Origin: Streptomyces sp. NBC_00414
Lineage (GTDB): Bacteria; Actinomycetota; Actinomycetes; Streptomycetales; Streptomycetaceae
Direction: 5' to 3'
NCBI RefSeq assembly: GCF_036038375.1
Contig: NZ_CP107935.1
Location: 1,798,001 to 1,862,000, forward strand
DNA length: 64,000 nucleotides
The notes beneath the pieces were generated by a model, which was not told the origin of the DNA, did not search any database, and saw only the letters and a program-made list of their open reading frames with translations. Position numbers and translations under genes: made by a program. Below, one piece after another: positions 32,964-43,480 of the stretch. Numbering within the stretch: the first letter of the stretch is position 1; every line of letters begins with the position of its first letter.

Positions 32964-35900
32964 ATGACAGATCAGTCGAGTTCGCCGCGCCGGCTGTCGC
33001 GGAGATCCGTCGTCACCACGGGTTCCACCCTGCTGGCAGGGTTCGGCCTCGGTGCCCTGACCCCCCTGCCGACTGCCGCCGCCGCAGGTGGCGAGGGGTC
33101 GGCCGGTTCCGCCCCGCCCGGCGAACTCGCGCTCCACCGCCCGGTCGCCGTCTCCTCGACGGCCTACGCGCCCACGCCGGGCTCCTTCGTCGTCGACCGG
33201 CTCACCTCGCCGGGCGTGCGGGGCAGCGGCTGGCGGGCCGGGGCGGGCGACCCGCAGTGGATCTCGATCGATCTGCAGGCCCGGTGCGAGGTCACCTGGA
33301 TCCGACTCACCTTCGAGGGCGACGCGAGCGACCCGGTGTTCACGCCTCCCACCACGGGAAATCCGGCCAGTGGCACGACGGGCGAGGAGATCCAGTCGAG
33401 CTACGCGGTCGACTTCGTGGTCGAGACGTCGACCGACCACACCTCCTGGACCAGCGTGTACCGCACGACGGCGGGCACCGGCGGTGTGGTGGACATCCAG
33501 CTTCCGCGCCCGGTCACCGCGCGCTGGGTGCGGATGACCTCACGCAGGCGCTCCAACCCCAACCCGCTGGGCCTGAACGGCTTCGAGGTGCACGGCAACG
33601 CCAAGGGGCACCGGCCGTCGGCCACCGGCTGGACCGACTGGGGCACCCGTCACGGACCCGCGCCGAAGCTGACGGTGGCCGCCGACGGCACGGTGCCGCT
33701 GGAGTCCGGCTGGCGGCTCACCCTCGACGACTGGGCCGACGGCGACGGCAAGGAGCTGTCGAAGACGTCCGCCGACACCAGCACATGGCTGCCCGCCACC
33801 GTGCCCGGCACGGTGCTCGCCTCCCTCGTGGACCAGGGCAAGCTGCCCGATCCCGTGGTCGGGCTGAACAACCTCCAGGTGCCTGAGGCGCTCTCCCGGC
33901 ACTCGTGGTGGTACAAGCGGGACTTCGAGCTGCCGCGGGGCCTGCGCACCGGAGCGGGGCGCCGGGTCTGGCTGGAGTTCGACGGCGTCAACCACACGGC
34001 CGACATCTGGTTCAACGGCCACCACGTGGGCGATCTGACCTATCCCTTCGCCCGCTCGTCCCACGACGTGACCGAACTGCTCGCCACGGGCGGCGGAGCC
34101 AACGCGCTCGCGGTCAGGATCACACCGATGCCGGTGCCCGGCAGCCCCGGCGACAAGGGCCCGGCGGGCGAGGCCTGGGTGGACGCGGGCGCCAACCAGA
34201 TGAACCTCAACTCCCCCACCTACCTGGCCGCCTCGGGCTGGGACTGGATGCCCGCGGTACGCGACCGGGCCGCGGGCATCTGGAACCATGTCCGGCTGAG
34301 ATCGACCGGCCATGTCGTGATCGGCGACCCCCGCGTCGACACCGCCCTGCCGAAGCTCCCCGACGTGTCCGTGGCCGAACTGACGATCGTCGTCCCGGTC
34401 CGCAACGCCGACACCGCCGACCACCGGACGACGGTGTCAGCCTCCTTCGACGTCGGAGGCGGTACGGGCGGTACGGGCGGCATACGGGTCAGCAAGGTCG
34501 TCACCGTCCCGGCGGGCAAGAGCGTCGACGTCACGTTCACCCCCGACGCGTACGGCCGACTGCGGGTACGCGACCCGAAGTTGTGGTGGCCCAACGGACT
34601 CGGCGACGCCACCCTGCACGACCTCACCCTCACCGCCTCGGTCGACGGCGCCGAGAGCGACCGCCGCACCACCCGGTTCGGCATCCGCCGGTTCGGCTAC
34701 GAGTTCGAGGTGCCGCTGCCGTTCACCTCCACCGGCGACGCGTACACCCAGTCCGTCACCTTCGACCGGCGGGAAGCCAGATACGTACGTATCAAGTGCC
34801 TTACCAGGGCCACGAGTTGGGGCAGTTCGCTGTGGACGCTGGCCGTGTTCGACAGTGCCCGGCCCTCGGCCGACCTCGCCCTGCACGCACCGGCCAAGGC
34901 GTCGAGCGAGGACGGAGGCGACCGCGGTCCGGCCAACGCGACCGACGGCGATCCCGGCACCCGCTGGTCGTCGGCCTACGAGGACGACCAGTGGATCCGG
35001 GTCGACCTCGGGTCCCAGCAGTCCTTCGACCGGGTCGACCTGACCTGGGAGCAGGCGTACGCGAAGACCTACGTCGTCCAGGTCTCCTCGGACGACGACA
35101 CCTGGACCGATGTGAAGTCGGTGGACAACGGCGCGATACCGCTGCCCTTCAACAGCGGCAACGCCAGTCTCCAGGTCGAGGACTTCGCGCCGCGCACCGC
35201 CCGGTACGTCCGTCTCGCCTGCGGGGTGCGCAACACGAGCTGGGGCAACTCCCTGTGGTCCCTCGGCGTCATCGACAGCGCCGAGCCCGGCACCGACCTG
35301 GCCCTGCGGCGGAAGGCGACCGCGTCCACCGAGGAGTCCGACCACCCGGCCGCGAACGCCACCGACGGCGACGCGGGAACCCGCTGGTCCTCCGCCTACG
35401 AGGACCACCAGTGGATCCAGGTCGACCTCGGCGCCGCGAAGAGGTTCGACCGGGTGGCCGTCGTGTGGGAACCGGCCTACCCGAAGACGTACGTCATCCA
35501 GGTGTCCGACGACGGGGACACCTGGACCGATGTGAGGTCCGTGTCCAACACCCCCGACCCGCTGAAGATCAGCGTGAACGGCGTACGGGTCCTGGCCCGG
35601 GGCGGCAACTGGGGCTGGGACGAGCTGCTGCGCCGGATGCCGCCGGAGCGGATGGACGCGGCGGTGCGGATGCACCGCGACATGAACTTCACGATGATCC
35701 GCAACTGGGTCGGCACCTGCGACCGGGAGGAGTTCTTCGCGGCCTGCGACGAGCACGGCATCCTGGTGTGGAACGACTTCCCCAACGCCTGGGCCATGGA
35801 CCCGCCGGACCACGAGGCCTTCAACTCGATCGCGCGGGACACCGTGCTGCGCTACCGGATCCACCCGAGCGTGGTGATCTGGTGCGGGGCCAACGAGGGC

Positions 35901-37064
35901 AACCCGCCCGCCGCCATCGACAAGGGCATGCGCGAGGCCGTCGAGGAGCAGGCTCCCGGCCTGCTCTACCAGAACAACTCGGCCGGCGGGATCATCACCG
36001 GCGGCGGCCCGTACGGCTGGGTCGAGCCGGACAAGTACTTCGACCCGGCCACGTACGGCAGCAAGGACTTCGGCTTCCACACCGAGATCGGCATGCCCGT
36101 CGTCTCGACCGCCGCCAGCATGCGGAACATGACGGGCGACGAGCCCGAGTGGCCGATCCGCGGCGCGTGGTACTACCACGACTGGAGCGAGCGCGGGAAT
36201 CAGGCGCCGCAGAACTACAAGGCCGCCGTCGAGGCCCGCCTCGGCACAGCCACGGACCTGGACGACTTCGCCCGCAAGGCCCAGTTCGTCAACTACGAGA
36301 ACACGCGCGCCATGTTCGAGGCGTGGAACGCGAACCTGTGGGACAACGCCAGCGGCCTCATGCTGTGGATGTCCCACCCCGCCTGGCACAGCACCGTATG
36401 GCAGACCTACGACTACGACTTCGACGTCAACGGCACCTACTTCGGGGCCCGTTCGGCCTGCGAACCGCTGCACGTCCAGGCCGACCCGGAGGGGCAGGTC
36501 ATCGCGGTCAACCACACGCGCAAGAACCTGAGGAAGGCCGTCGTCTCGGCGCGGCTGCTCGACCTCTCGGGCCGGCAGCTCGGCAAGGACCGGAGCGCGC
36601 GGCTGGACGTGGCACCGGCCGCCACCGAGAAGGCGTTCACGGTCGGCTGGACCGACGATCTGCCCGAACTGCACCTCCTGCGCCTGACCCTGGAGGACGA
36701 TGACGGCCGCGTCCTGTCGCGGAACACCTACTGGCGCTACCGCACCCCGGCCGCGATGCGGGCCCTGACGCGGGTGCCACGGGCGAAGGTCTCCTCGAAG
36801 GTCACCCGCCTGTCCCGTTCCGGGTCCGGGTCCCGTCACGAACTGACCGCGACCGTGCGCAACCAGGGGGCGTCCGTCGCCGCCATGGTCCGGCTGTCGC
36901 TGCTGGACGAGAAGACGGGCGACCGCGTGCTGCCGACCCTCTACAGCGACAACTACCTGTGGCTGCTGCCCGGCGAGTCCCGGACGGTCACCCTGTCCTG
37001 GCCTGCCCTGGCCCTCCCGTCCTCGCACAAGCCGCGCCTCACGGCGGAGGCGTTCAACGGCTGA
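32964..37064 (+). CDS. Secreted GH2 exo-beta-D-glucosaminidase/mannosidase-like enzyme with inserted CBM32 pair
   Basis: A 1366-residue Tat-exported protein (SRRSVVTTGSTLLAGFGLG). Order: an N-terminal F5/8C-like domain (about 50-210), GH2 sugar-binding jelly roll (WYKRDFELP, FDGVNHTADIWFNGHHVG), GH2 immunoglobulin-like domain, then two CBM32/F5/8C repeats (about 635-725 and 777-865, sharing NATDGDxGTRWSSAYEDxQW), then the barrel starting LARGGNWGWDELLRRMP. Acid/base is E978 in WCGANEGN, the nucleophile E1041 in FHTEIGM. CsxA-type enzymes remove terminal glucosamine from chito-oligomers; a mannosidase activity is the alternative. Divergent from the GH27 gene. Confidence 0.85.
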   Translation: MTDQSSSPRRLSRRSVVTTGSTLLAGFGLGALTPLPTAAAAGGEGSAGSAPPGELALHRPVAVSSTAYAPTPGSFVVDRLTSPGVRGSGWRAGAGDPQWISIDLQARCEVTWIRLTFEGDASDPVFTPPTTGNPASGTTGEEIQSSYAVDFVVETSTDHTSWTSVYRTTAGTGGVVDIQLPRPVTARWVRMTSRRRSNPNPLGLNGFEVHGNAKGHRPSATGWTDWGTRHGPAPKLTVAADGTVPLESGWRLTLDDWADGDGKELSKTSADTSTWLPATVPGTVLASLVDQGKLPDPVVGLNNLQVPEALSRHSWWYKRDFELPRGLRTGAGRRVWLEFDGVNHTADIWFNGHHVGDLTYPFARSSHDVTELLATGGGANALAVRITPMPVPGSPGDKGPAGEAWVDAGANQMNLNSPTYLAASGWDWMPAVRDRAAGIWNHVRLRSTGHVVIGDPRVDTALPKLPDVSVAELTIVVPVRNADTADHRTTVSASFDVGGGTGGTGGIRVSKVVTVPAGKSVDVTFTPDAYGRLRVRDPKLWWPNGLGDATLHDLTLTASVDGAESDRRTTRFGIRRFGYEFEVPLPFTSTGDAYTQSVTFDRREARYVRIKCLTRATSWGSSLWTLAVFDSARPSADLALHAPAKASSEDGGDRGPANATDGDPGTRWSSAYEDDQWIRVDLGSQQSFDRVDLTWEQAYAKTYVVQVSSDDDTWTDVKSVDNGAIPLPFNSGNASLQVEDFAPRTARYVRLACGVRNTSWGNSLWSLGVIDSAEPGTDLALRRKATASTEESDHPAANATDGDAGTRWSSAYEDHQWIQVDLGAAKRFDRVAVVWEPAYPKTYVIQVSDDGDTWTDVRSVSNTPDPLKISVNGVRVLARGGNWGWDELLRRMPPERMDAAVRMHRDMNFTMIRNWVGTCDREEFFAACDEHGILVWNDFPNAWAMDPPDHEAFNSIARDTVLRYRIHPSVVIWCGANEGNPPAAIDKGMREAVEEQAPGLLYQNNSAGGIITGGGPYGWVEPDKYFDPATYGSKDFGFHTEIGMPVVSTAASMRNMTGDEPEWPIRGAWYYHDWSERGNQAPQNYKAAVEARLGTATDLDDFARKAQFVNYENTRAMFEAWNANLWDNASGLMLWMSHPAWHSTVWQTYDYDFDVNGTYFGARSACEPLHVQADPEGQVIAVNHTRKNLRKAVVSARLLDLSGRQLGKDRSARLDVAPAATEKAFTVGWTDDLPELHLLRLTLEDDDGRVLSRNTYWRYRTPAAMRALTRVPRAKVSSKVTRLSRSGSGSRHELTATVRNQGASVAAMVRLSLLDEKTGDRVLPTLYSDNYLWLLPGESRTVTLSWPALALPSSHKPRLTAEAFNG

Positions 37065-37074
37065 GGGGACGGAC

Positions 37075-37120
37075 GGGTGCGGGGTCTTCGTGGACGGTCG
37101 CCCGCGAAGGCCCCGCACCC
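37075..37120. terminator. Bidirectional terminator hairpin between convergent genes
   Basis: GGGTGCGGGGTCTTCG and CGAAGGCCCCGCACCC form a 16-bp stem with a single G-T pair around a 14-nt loop, between the stop codons of the GH2 gene and the metallophosphoesterase gene. There is no clear U-tract, as is common in Streptomyces. Confidence 0.7.
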
Positions 37121-37127
37121 TCACACC

Positions 37128-39080
37128 TCACTCGAAGGGCGTGAGGAACTCCCGTACGGGCAATGCCCGGTTCACGATGCGGGTGTCACCGATCCAGCCG
37201 TAGAAGCCCTGTCCGAAGCTCTCGTCGAACTGCGTGGCGCCGATGACGAACGGCTTGCCGAGGGTGGCGATGCCGGTGGAGGGCTGCGTGGGGTTGCGGG
37301 CGATCTTCGAGCCGTCCACGTACATCACCGTACGGCGGCCGTCGTTGACGAGCGCGATGTGCATCCAGCGGCCGACCGGCACCGCGTGGCTCCACGACGT
37401 GGGGTCGGCGTCCTGGCGCTGCGGATAGACGACGTACTGGAGGAACCGCTCGGGAGAGAGGTTGAGGCTGCAGGTGGGTTCCAGCGGGGACCAGCCCGTG
37501 GTCTTGCCCGCGTCCCCGTTGCGCCCCTCCCAGCTGAGGATGCCCATCCAGGAGTGGTCGCCCTCGAAGGGCTCGGGCAGCCTGATGAAGGTCTCGATGG
37601 TGTAGCCGCGGAGGAACTTCTCGCTGTTCAGGGCCGCTCGGGCACCCGTGGTGAGGGTCGCGCCGCGGTCCGGGCTCTTGCCGCCGTCGAAGCGGAGGCT
37701 GGCGTGCGCCGGCTGGCCGGGATGGTGGTCGGGCGACCAGGTCAGCGCGTCCGAACCGCCGGCGGCCAGCCGGTTCACGGTCAGGTCGTTCCCGTTGCCG
37801 GTCAGGTCGCGCACGACGGCTCCGTCCGCGACGGGCTTGCCCGCGGTGCCGCCCGCGGCCGTCCCGGAGGCGTCGAAGCGCCAGTACGCGACCGTGCCGC
37901 GCGGCATCACCGCGGAGGCGGGACGCGGCTTCGGCACCACGACGGGCGCGAAGCCCTTGAAGCGCTCGTCGAAGTCGATGTCGAGGCTGAACCGGTCGGC
38001 GTCGCCGGTCAGTTCGATGGTCTCGGCCTCCAGCGGCGACCGCTTCTCCGGATCACGGGCGAGGAGCCACGGCGAGAAGGTCTCGACGTCGATGACGCCC
38101 CGCGCCAGGTCGAATCCGTACGTACGGATCATTCCGGCGCCGCCGTAGTAGCGGTCCTGGTAGTTGGTGATGTGGACGTGGACATCGTTGTCTTCGTCGT
38201 TGCGCAGGACCGTGCGGCCCGGCGGCCAGTAGTGGCCGCCCAGCGCCAGGAAGATCTGGTCGTTGCCGCGGATGAGCCCGTCCCACACGCGCTTGCCGTT
38301 GTCCGACAGCTGCGCCTTGCCGTCGTCGTCGGCCCAGGCGATGTCATGGGTGGTGAGGACGGCGGGCAGCGTGGGGTGCGCGTCGAGGACGCCCTGCGCC
38401 CACTTCAGCCCCTTGTCGGAGATCCGCCAGTCCAGGGCCAGGACCAGCCAGGACCGGTCCGCGGCCGTCAGCACGTGGTACGTGTTGTAGCCGTCGGGCG
38501 AGGCCCCCCGGTAGGTCGGCATGGACTTGTAGCGGGCGGGCCCGAAGGCCGCGAGGTACGCGGAGTCGCCGCGCTGGTCGTCCCCGGAGGCGATGTCGTG
38601 GTTGCCCGCCAGGACGCTGTAGGGCACCTTGCCGTGGATGGTCCGGAAGGTGTCGGCGGCGCGCTCGATCTCGTCCTCGGTGCCGTGTTCGGTGACATCA
38701 CCGAGGTGCGTCATGAAGGCGATGTTCGCCTCGCCGCGCTCGGCGACCAGATGCCGGAAGGCCTCCCGCAGCGGGGCGGGGTCGGTGCTGTCGGCGTCGA
38801 AGAGGTACTGGGTGTCGGGGAGGACGGCCAGTACGAAGCGGGGGCTCGCGGGGTCGAACCGGCCGGCGTGGGACGCGGTGGCGGAGCCGGGGCCCAGGCC
38901 TGAAGAAGAGGCGGCCGAGGAGGTGGAGGCGGCCTGAGCCTGGGCTTGCGCCTGGGCCTGCATCTCGAAGGCGGCGACGCCCGCGCCGGCCACGGGCAGG
39001 ACTGCCGCGGCTCGCAGCAGCGCGCGTCTTTGGAGAGGGTGCGGGGGGCGCGGGGGCTTCTGAGGTTCTGCGGCAGTCAT
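37128..39080 (-). CDS. Secreted metallophosphoesterase with C-terminal LamG-like domain
   Basis: A 650-residue exported protein. A Tat-like signal (QRRALLRAAAVLPVAGAGVAAF) is followed by a (QA)5 stretch and then the calcineurin-like domain: LAVLPDTQYL, MTHLGDVTEHG, LAGNHDI, TTHDIAW and ALGGHYWPPG carry the metal ligands and catalytic His. The C-terminal 200 residues (VAYWRFDASG...YTIETFIRLPEPF...HIALVNDGRRTVMYVDGSKIA...FYGWIGDTRIVNRAL) are a concanavalin/LamG lectin fold. I prefer ATG 39080, with GGAG upstream, to the in-frame ATG 39137. A phosphodiester or phosphosugar substrate outside the cell is likely but unidentified. Confidence 0.87.
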   Translation of the reverse strand: MTAAEPQKPPRPPHPLQRRALLRAAAVLPVAGAGVAAFEMQAQAQAQAQAASTSSAASSSGLGPGSATASHAGRFDPASPRFVLAVLPDTQYLFDADSTDPAPLREAFRHLVAERGEANIAFMTHLGDVTEHGTEDEIERAADTFRTIHGKVPYSVLAGNHDIASGDDQRGDSAYLAAFGPARYKSMPTYRGASPDGYNTYHVLTAADRSWLVLALDWRISDKGLKWAQGVLDAHPTLPAVLTTHDIAWADDDGKAQLSDNGKRVWDGLIRGNDQIFLALGGHYWPPGRTVLRNDEDNDVHVHITNYQDRYYGGAGMIRTYGFDLARGVIDVETFSPWLLARDPEKRSPLEAETIELTGDADRFSLDIDFDERFKGFAPVVVPKPRPASAVMPRGTVAYWRFDASGTAAGGTAGKPVADGAVVRDLTGNGNDLTVNRLAAGGSDALTWSPDHHPGQPAHASLRFDGGKSPDRGATLTTGARAALNSEKFLRGYTIETFIRLPEPFEGDHSWMGILSWEGRNGDAGKTTGWSPLEPTCSLNLSPERFLQYVVYPQRQDADPTSWSHAVPVGRWMHIALVNDGRRTVMYVDGSKIARNPTQPSTGIATLGKPFVIGATQFDESFGQGFYGWIGDTRIVNRALPVREFLTPFE

Positions 39081-39225
39081 GGACACTCCGTAGGACAGGA
39101 CCGGACGGCACCGGTCGGCAGCCCGTACGCTCCTCACCCGCCACAGCCGGGCGATGGCGGGGAGTTGAACGTCTGCCGCCCGGCGTCCGGACGTTTGGCG
39201 GAGTGGCCGTCCTGACCGCGCGGGC

Positions 39226-39543
39226 TCAGGTCCCGTCAGCGGTCTCCGATTCCTTGTCCTTCTCTTCCTTGGCGGCGTCGGCGGCTTCCTTCTCCGCCAT
39301 GCCGAGGAAGTGCCGGATCGTCCCGACCGGCATGTCGAGCCCCTCGGACGCGGACTGCTCGTCGCCGAACACCTGAACCGCCTCGGCGACCGCCACGGCC
39401 AGCTCGGTCTCCGCCTTGCGGACCTTGATCTCGGCCTTGTCCACGGTGTCGACCACCGCCAACTGGCGACGCTGCTTCTCCTGAAGCCGCTGCTTACGGG
39501 AAGCCGTCTTGTCGATGTTCTGCACAGTCACGGGCAAGATCAT
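39226..39543 (-). CDS. Small conserved hypothetical protein with charged helices
   Basis: A protein of about 101-105 residues: VQNIDKTASRKQRLQEKQRRQLAVVDTVDKAEIKVRKAETELAVAVAEAVQVFGDEQ is strongly helical and charged, and SEGLDMPVGTIRHFLGMAEKE looks like a short helix-turn-helix. The start is open: ATG 39579, ATG 39543 or GTG 39531. None has a ribosome site, but TATGAT (minus strand, ending about 7 bp before GTG 39531) resembles a -10 box, so a leaderless mRNA starting at that GTG is possible. Codon use is normal for the genome. Function unknown. Confidence 0.7.
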   Translation of the reverse strand: MILPVTVQNIDKTASRKQRLQEKQRRQLAVVDTVDKAEIKVRKAETELAVAVAEAVQVFGDEQSASEGLDMPVGTIRHFLGMAEKEAADAAKEEKDKESETADGT

Positions 39544-39637
39544 AATCAACGGGGTACGCACGAACGAAATCGCGGACATGAGATCCGGAACGCCGTTGCC
39601 GCGACCGAACCCCCGGCAAAGGTCGCCCCGAGAAACA

Positions 39638-39678
39638 CAGAGGGCCGGTTTTCGGATGTTCCCGAAACCGGCCCTCTG
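39638..39678 (-). terminator. Terminator of tRNA-Pro
   Basis: CAGAGGGCCGGTTTTCGG and its complement form a 17-bp stem with one bulged T and a short loop, starting 18 bp after the tRNA 3' end; GTGTTTCTC follows on the transcribed strand. Confidence 0.75.
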
Positions 39679-39695
39679 TCTGCGACTCTCACGAG

Positions 39696-39769
<74 letters not shown>

Positions 39770-39869
39770 ATGCGCCTCGCCGTGGTGAACGGCGTGATCG
39801 CGCGAACAGAACCTTACCGCACACAGAGGGATGCCTCGAAGACGGCGAGTGAGGAGGGACAATCGGTGC

Positions 39870-40382
39870 ATGAGCAACACTTCTGGCGACAGGCGGGACC
39901 GGGACACGGAGGGCCGGGCGCGCAATGCCCGGCCCCGGGACGGGCTCGGGCGGCCCCTGCCGTACGGGGACGACGGAGTGGAGCGGCAGCCCGAGGGAGT
40001 GGTGCGCGCGCCCGAGGACACCGTCACCGAGGCGCAGGCGCTGCTGACCGCGGGCAAGCCGTTCCACGCGCACGAGGTGTTCGAGGACGCCTGGAAGGCG
40101 GGGCCCGACGAGGAGCGCGCGCTGTGGCGCGGGCTCGCCCAGCTCGCCGTGGGACTCACGCACGCGGCCCGGGGGAACGTGACGGGCGGCGCGCGGCTGC
40201 TGCGGCGGGGCGCGGGCGCCGTCGGGGAGTGGGGCGCGGGTTCGGGGACGGCGCGTCCTTACGGACTGGCGCTGGACGAACTCGCTTCCTGGGCGCGTGA
40301 GTTGGCGGACGTCGTGGAGCGGGACGAGGCCTCCGTGGACGCGTCGGTGTGGGCCCCGCGGTTGCGTGGGAGCAACTCCTAG
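39870..40382 (+). CDS. DUF309 domain protein
   Basis: A 170-residue protein of unknown function. The C-terminal two thirds contain the DUF309 helical domain with its H-E-x-x-E-x-x-W signature (KPFHAHEVFEDAWKAGPDEERALWRGLAQLAVGLTHAARGNVTGGARLLRRGA). The N-terminal 45 residues are charged and low in complexity. ATG 39870 is used; GAGGAGGG lies about 12 bp before it. It is 60 bp ahead of cobF and could be co-transcribed. Confidence 0.82.
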   Translation: MSNTSGDRRDRDTEGRARNARPRDGLGRPLPYGDDGVERQPEGVVRAPEDTVTEAQALLTAGKPFHAHEVFEDAWKAGPDEERALWRGLAQLAVGLTHAARGNVTGGARLLRRGAGAVGEWGAGSGTARPYGLALDELASWARELADVVERDEASVDASVWAPRLRGSNS

Positions 40383-40441
40383 GCCGGGCGCCAGCCGAGT
40401 GGGACGACCGGGTCCGTGATGCCGTGCGGCAGACTCGACGT

Positions 40442-41239
40442 GTGCGAAAGATTCATGTCATCGGCATCGGCGCGGGCGACCCAGACCAACTGACCCTGCA
40501 GGCGGTCAAGGCGCTGAGGAGCACGGATGTGTTCTTCGTCCTGGACAAGGGCGAGGTGAAGTCGGACCTCGTCCGGCTGCGCCGTGACATCCTCGGCGCG
40601 CACCTGCCGGAGGGGACGTACCGGACGGTCGAGGCGCGCGACCCCGAGCGCGACCGCACCGCCGAGGGAGCGGGCTACTCCCCCGCCGTCGGGGACTGGC
40701 GGAGCGCCCGCGCCGACGTCTGCGAGCGGCTGATCGCCGAGGAGCTGGGCGAGGACGGGAGCGGGGCGTTCCTCGTCTGGGGCGACCCCTCGCTGTACGA
40801 CAGCACGCTGGGCGTCCTGGAGGAGATCCTGGAGCGGGGCGCCGTGGCCTTCGAGTACGACGTCGTGCCGGGTATCAGCAGCGTCTCGTCCCTGGCCGCC
40901 CGTCATCGCGTCGGCCTCAACCGCGTGGCGCGCCCCGTGCAGATCACCACCGGCCGCCGGCTCGCCGAGGGCTTCCCCGAGGACGTCGACGACGTGGTCG
41001 TCATGCTGGACGCCCACCAGACCTTCCAGCGGTACGCCGACTCCGGCGAGGACATCGACATCTACTGGGGCGCCTGTCTGGGCACCCCGGACGAGATCCT
41101 CGCCTCGGGGCCGCTGGCCGAGACGGCTCCCCGTATCGCCGCGCTCCGTGCGGAGGCCCGCGAGCGCAAGGGCTGGATCATGGACACGTATCTGCTGCGC
41201 AGGCGTCCGCGGCACCGGGGTGTCGACGGGGCGGGCTGA
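40442..41239 (+). CDS. cobF: Precorrin-6A synthase (deacetylating)
   Basis: A 265-residue SAM-dependent methyltransferase of aerobic cobalamin synthesis, which methylates C-1 of precorrin-5 with loss of the acetyl group. [24 protein letters not shown] is the tetrapyrrole methylase N-terminus; [20 protein letters not shown] and [23 protein letters not shown] are typical of CobF. GTG 40442 is placed just before the conserved core. No other corrin gene is in the window, so this is an isolated cobF. Confidence 0.87.
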   Translation: MRKIHVIGIGAGDPDQLTLQAVKALRSTDVFFVLDKGEVKSDLVRLRRDILGAHLPEGTYRTVEARDPERDRTAEGAGYSPAVGDWRSARADVCERLIAEELGEDGSGAFLVWGDPSLYDSTLGVLEEILERGAVAFEYDVVPGISSVSSLAARHRVGLNRVARPVQITTGRRLAEGFPEDVDDVVVMLDAHQTFQRYADSGEDIDIYWGACLGTPDEILASGPLAETAPRIAALRAEARERKGWIMDTYLLRRRPRHRGVDGAG

Positions 41240-41274
41240 CCCCGGACCCCGCACCCCCATGCGGACGGCCCCGC

Positions 41275-43452
41275 ATGCACACCCCACCGGCCGATGTGAA
41301 GCTGACGGGTGTGACGACCATCGACACCGCCGGACCGCCCACGGGACCGCCTGCCGCGGAGGCTCCCGCCGCCCAGCCCCCCGTGCTGGACAAGCGCCGC
41401 CGCAACGTCGTCTTCGTGACGATCATGCTCGGCATGCTGCTGGCCGCGCTGGACCAGACGATCGTGGGCACGGCGCTGCCCACGATCGTGTCGGACCTCG
41501 GCGGCGCCGAGCACATGTCGTGGGTGGTCACCAGTTATCTGCTGGCGGAGACCGTCGCCACGGTGCTCGTCGGCAAGTTCGGTGATCTGTTCGGCCGCAA
41601 GCTCGTCTTCCAGGCGTCGGCGATCATCTTCATCACCGGCTCGTTCCTGTGCGGCCTCTCCTCGAACATGCTGCTGCTGATCTCCTGGCGGGCCATGCAG
41701 GGCATCGGCGCGGGCGGTCTGATGGTCACCGCGATGGCCCTGATCGCCGACGTGATCCCGCTGCGGGAGCGTGGCAAGTACCAGGGTGCGATCGGCGCTG
41801 TGTTCGGCGTCGCCACCGTGATCGGCCCGCTGCTCGGCGGCCTCTTCACCGACCATCTGACCTGGCGCTGGGCGTTCTACGTCAACGTCCCCATCGCGAT
41901 CCTCGTCGTGGTGGCCGCGGCCCGCACGATCCCTGTCGTGAAGTCGCCGTCCAAGCCGGTCATCGACTATCTGGGCATCGCCCTGGTGGCGGTCGGCGCC
42001 AGCGCCCTGATCCTGGCGACGAGCTGGGGCGGCAACGAGTACGCCTGGGGCTCCCCCACCATCATCGGCCTCTTCGCGGGCGGTGTCCTCGCCCTCGCGG
42101 GCTTCTGCTGGGTGGAGACCCGCGCGGCCGAACCCATGCTGCCGATGCGCCTGTTCGGCAACCCCGTCTTCACGGTCTGCTCGATCCTCAGCTTCATCGT
42201 GGGCTTCGCGATGCTCGGCGCGATGACGTTCCTGCCGACGTATCTGCAGTACGTGGACGGCGACTCGGCGACGATCTCCGGCGTACGCACCCTGCCCATG
42301 GTCGTCGGTCTGCTCATCGCGTCGGTCTTCAGCGGCAACGTGATCAGCAAGACCGGCCACTACCGGGTCTTCCCCATCGTCGGGTCCCTGGTGATGGGCG
42401 TCGGGCTCTATCTGCTCTCCCTGATGGACAGCGGCACCAGCGTCTGGCTCTCCTCGCTCTACATGTTCGTGCTCGGGGCGGGGATCGGGCTGTGCATGCA
42501 GGTCCTCACCATCGCCGTGCAGAACACCGTCGAGTACACCGACCTGGGAACCGCGACGTCCGGCGTCACCTTCTTCCGTACGCTGGGCAGTTCGTTCGGC
42601 ACCGCGGTCTTCGGCACGATCTACGCCAACACGCTGAAGCCGAACCTGGCGGACGGGGTCGCCGAGGCGGCCCGGACCAGCGGGACCGATCCCGCGGCCA
42701 TCACCAAGGCGGCGACCAGCCCGGAAGGGCTGCACGACCTGCCGTCGGCGACCGCGGCGCCCCTGGTGAAGGCGTACGCGGAGACGCTCCAGACCGTCTT
42801 CCTGTGGACCGTGCCCGTGGCGCTGCTCGGTTTCCTGGTCTCGCTGTTCCTCAAGCAGGTGCAGCTGCGGGACAGCGCGCGGATGGGGTCCACGGACATG
42901 GGCGACGGCTTCGCGACCCCGTCCGCGGCCGACAACCGGCAGCGTCTGGAGGCGGCGGTCGGGAAGATCATCGGCAGTACCGGGTCCGACACTCTGCGCC
43001 GGATCGTCATCGGCGCGGACACGCGGCTGGACATCGCGGGCGCCTGGGCGGTGATGCAGGTGGAGCTGTTCACCCGGATGGTCGGTCATGCCAACCTGTC
43101 CCTGATCGCCGCGCGTCGGCACATGCCCCCGGAGGCGCTGGTGCCGGTCTTCCAGCGCATGGTCGACGAGGGGTACCTCACCCGTGAGGGCACGCTGTTC
43201 TCGCACACCGAGGCGGGTGCCCGTGAGGCACGGGTCGTCGGCGACGCGTGGGGGCGGTGGCTGGCCGACCGGGTCGAGCGGGATCTTGGGCGGCCGTCGG
43301 GGGCGGAGCTTCGTGTCGCCGTCGACAGCATCGCCAAGCGGCTGTTGGTCGAGGACCTGACGGACGATGCCTCGGTGGGGGGTCGCACCAAGGTCCTGGC
43401 CACGGCCTCCTCCTCCGCTGGCCCTGCCTCGGCGGAGGGCGGCCGTCCGTAG
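41275..43452 (+). CDS. DHA2-family drug/proton antiporter with C-terminal winged-helix-like extension
   Basis: A 725-residue major facilitator with 14 hydrophobic segments. [18 protein letters not shown] after helix 1, [10 protein letters not shown] (motif A) and the [34 protein letters not shown] antiporter motif C are as in EmrB/QacA. After the last helix ([17 protein letters not shown]) about 200 further residues contain a helical segment and [34 protein letters not shown], resembling a MarR-type winged helix. The start may also be GTG 41311. It exports toxic compounds; substrate unknown. Confidence 0.9.
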   Translation: MHTPPADVKLTGVTTIDTAGPPTGPPAAEAPAAQPPVLDKRRRNVVFVTIMLGMLLAALDQTIVGTALPTIVSDLGGAEHMSWVVTSYLLAETVATVLVGKFGDLFGRKLVFQASAIIFITGSFLCGLSSNMLLLISWRAMQGIGAGGLMVTAMALIADVIPLRERGKYQGAIGAVFGVATVIGPLLGGLFTDHLTWRWAFYVNVPIAILVVVAAARTIPVVKSPSKPVIDYLGIALVAVGASALILATSWGGNEYAWGSPTIIGLFAGGVLALAGFCWVETRAAEPMLPMRLFGNPVFTVCSILSFIVGFAMLGAMTFLPTYLQYVDGDSATISGVRTLPMVVGLLIASVFSGNVISKTGHYRVFPIVGSLVMGVGLYLLSLMDSGTSVWLSSLYMFVLGAGIGLCMQVLTIAVQNTVEYTDLGTATSGVTFFRTLGSSFGTAVFGTIYANTLKPNLADGVAEAARTSGTDPAAITKAATSPEGLHDLPSATAAPLVKAYAETLQTVFLWTVPVALLGFLVSLFLKQVQLRDSARMGSTDMGDGFATPSAADNRQRLEAAVGKIIGSTGSDTLRRIVIGADTRLDIAGAWAVMQVELFTRMVGHANLSLIAARRHMPPEALVPVFQRMVDEGYLTREGTLFSHTEAGAREARVVGDAWGRWLADRVERDLGRPSGAELRVAVDSIAKRLLVEDLTDDASVGGRTKVLATASSSAGPASAEGGRP

Positions 43453-43480
43453 CTCCGCCGGGGGGCGGTGAGTTGTCCGC

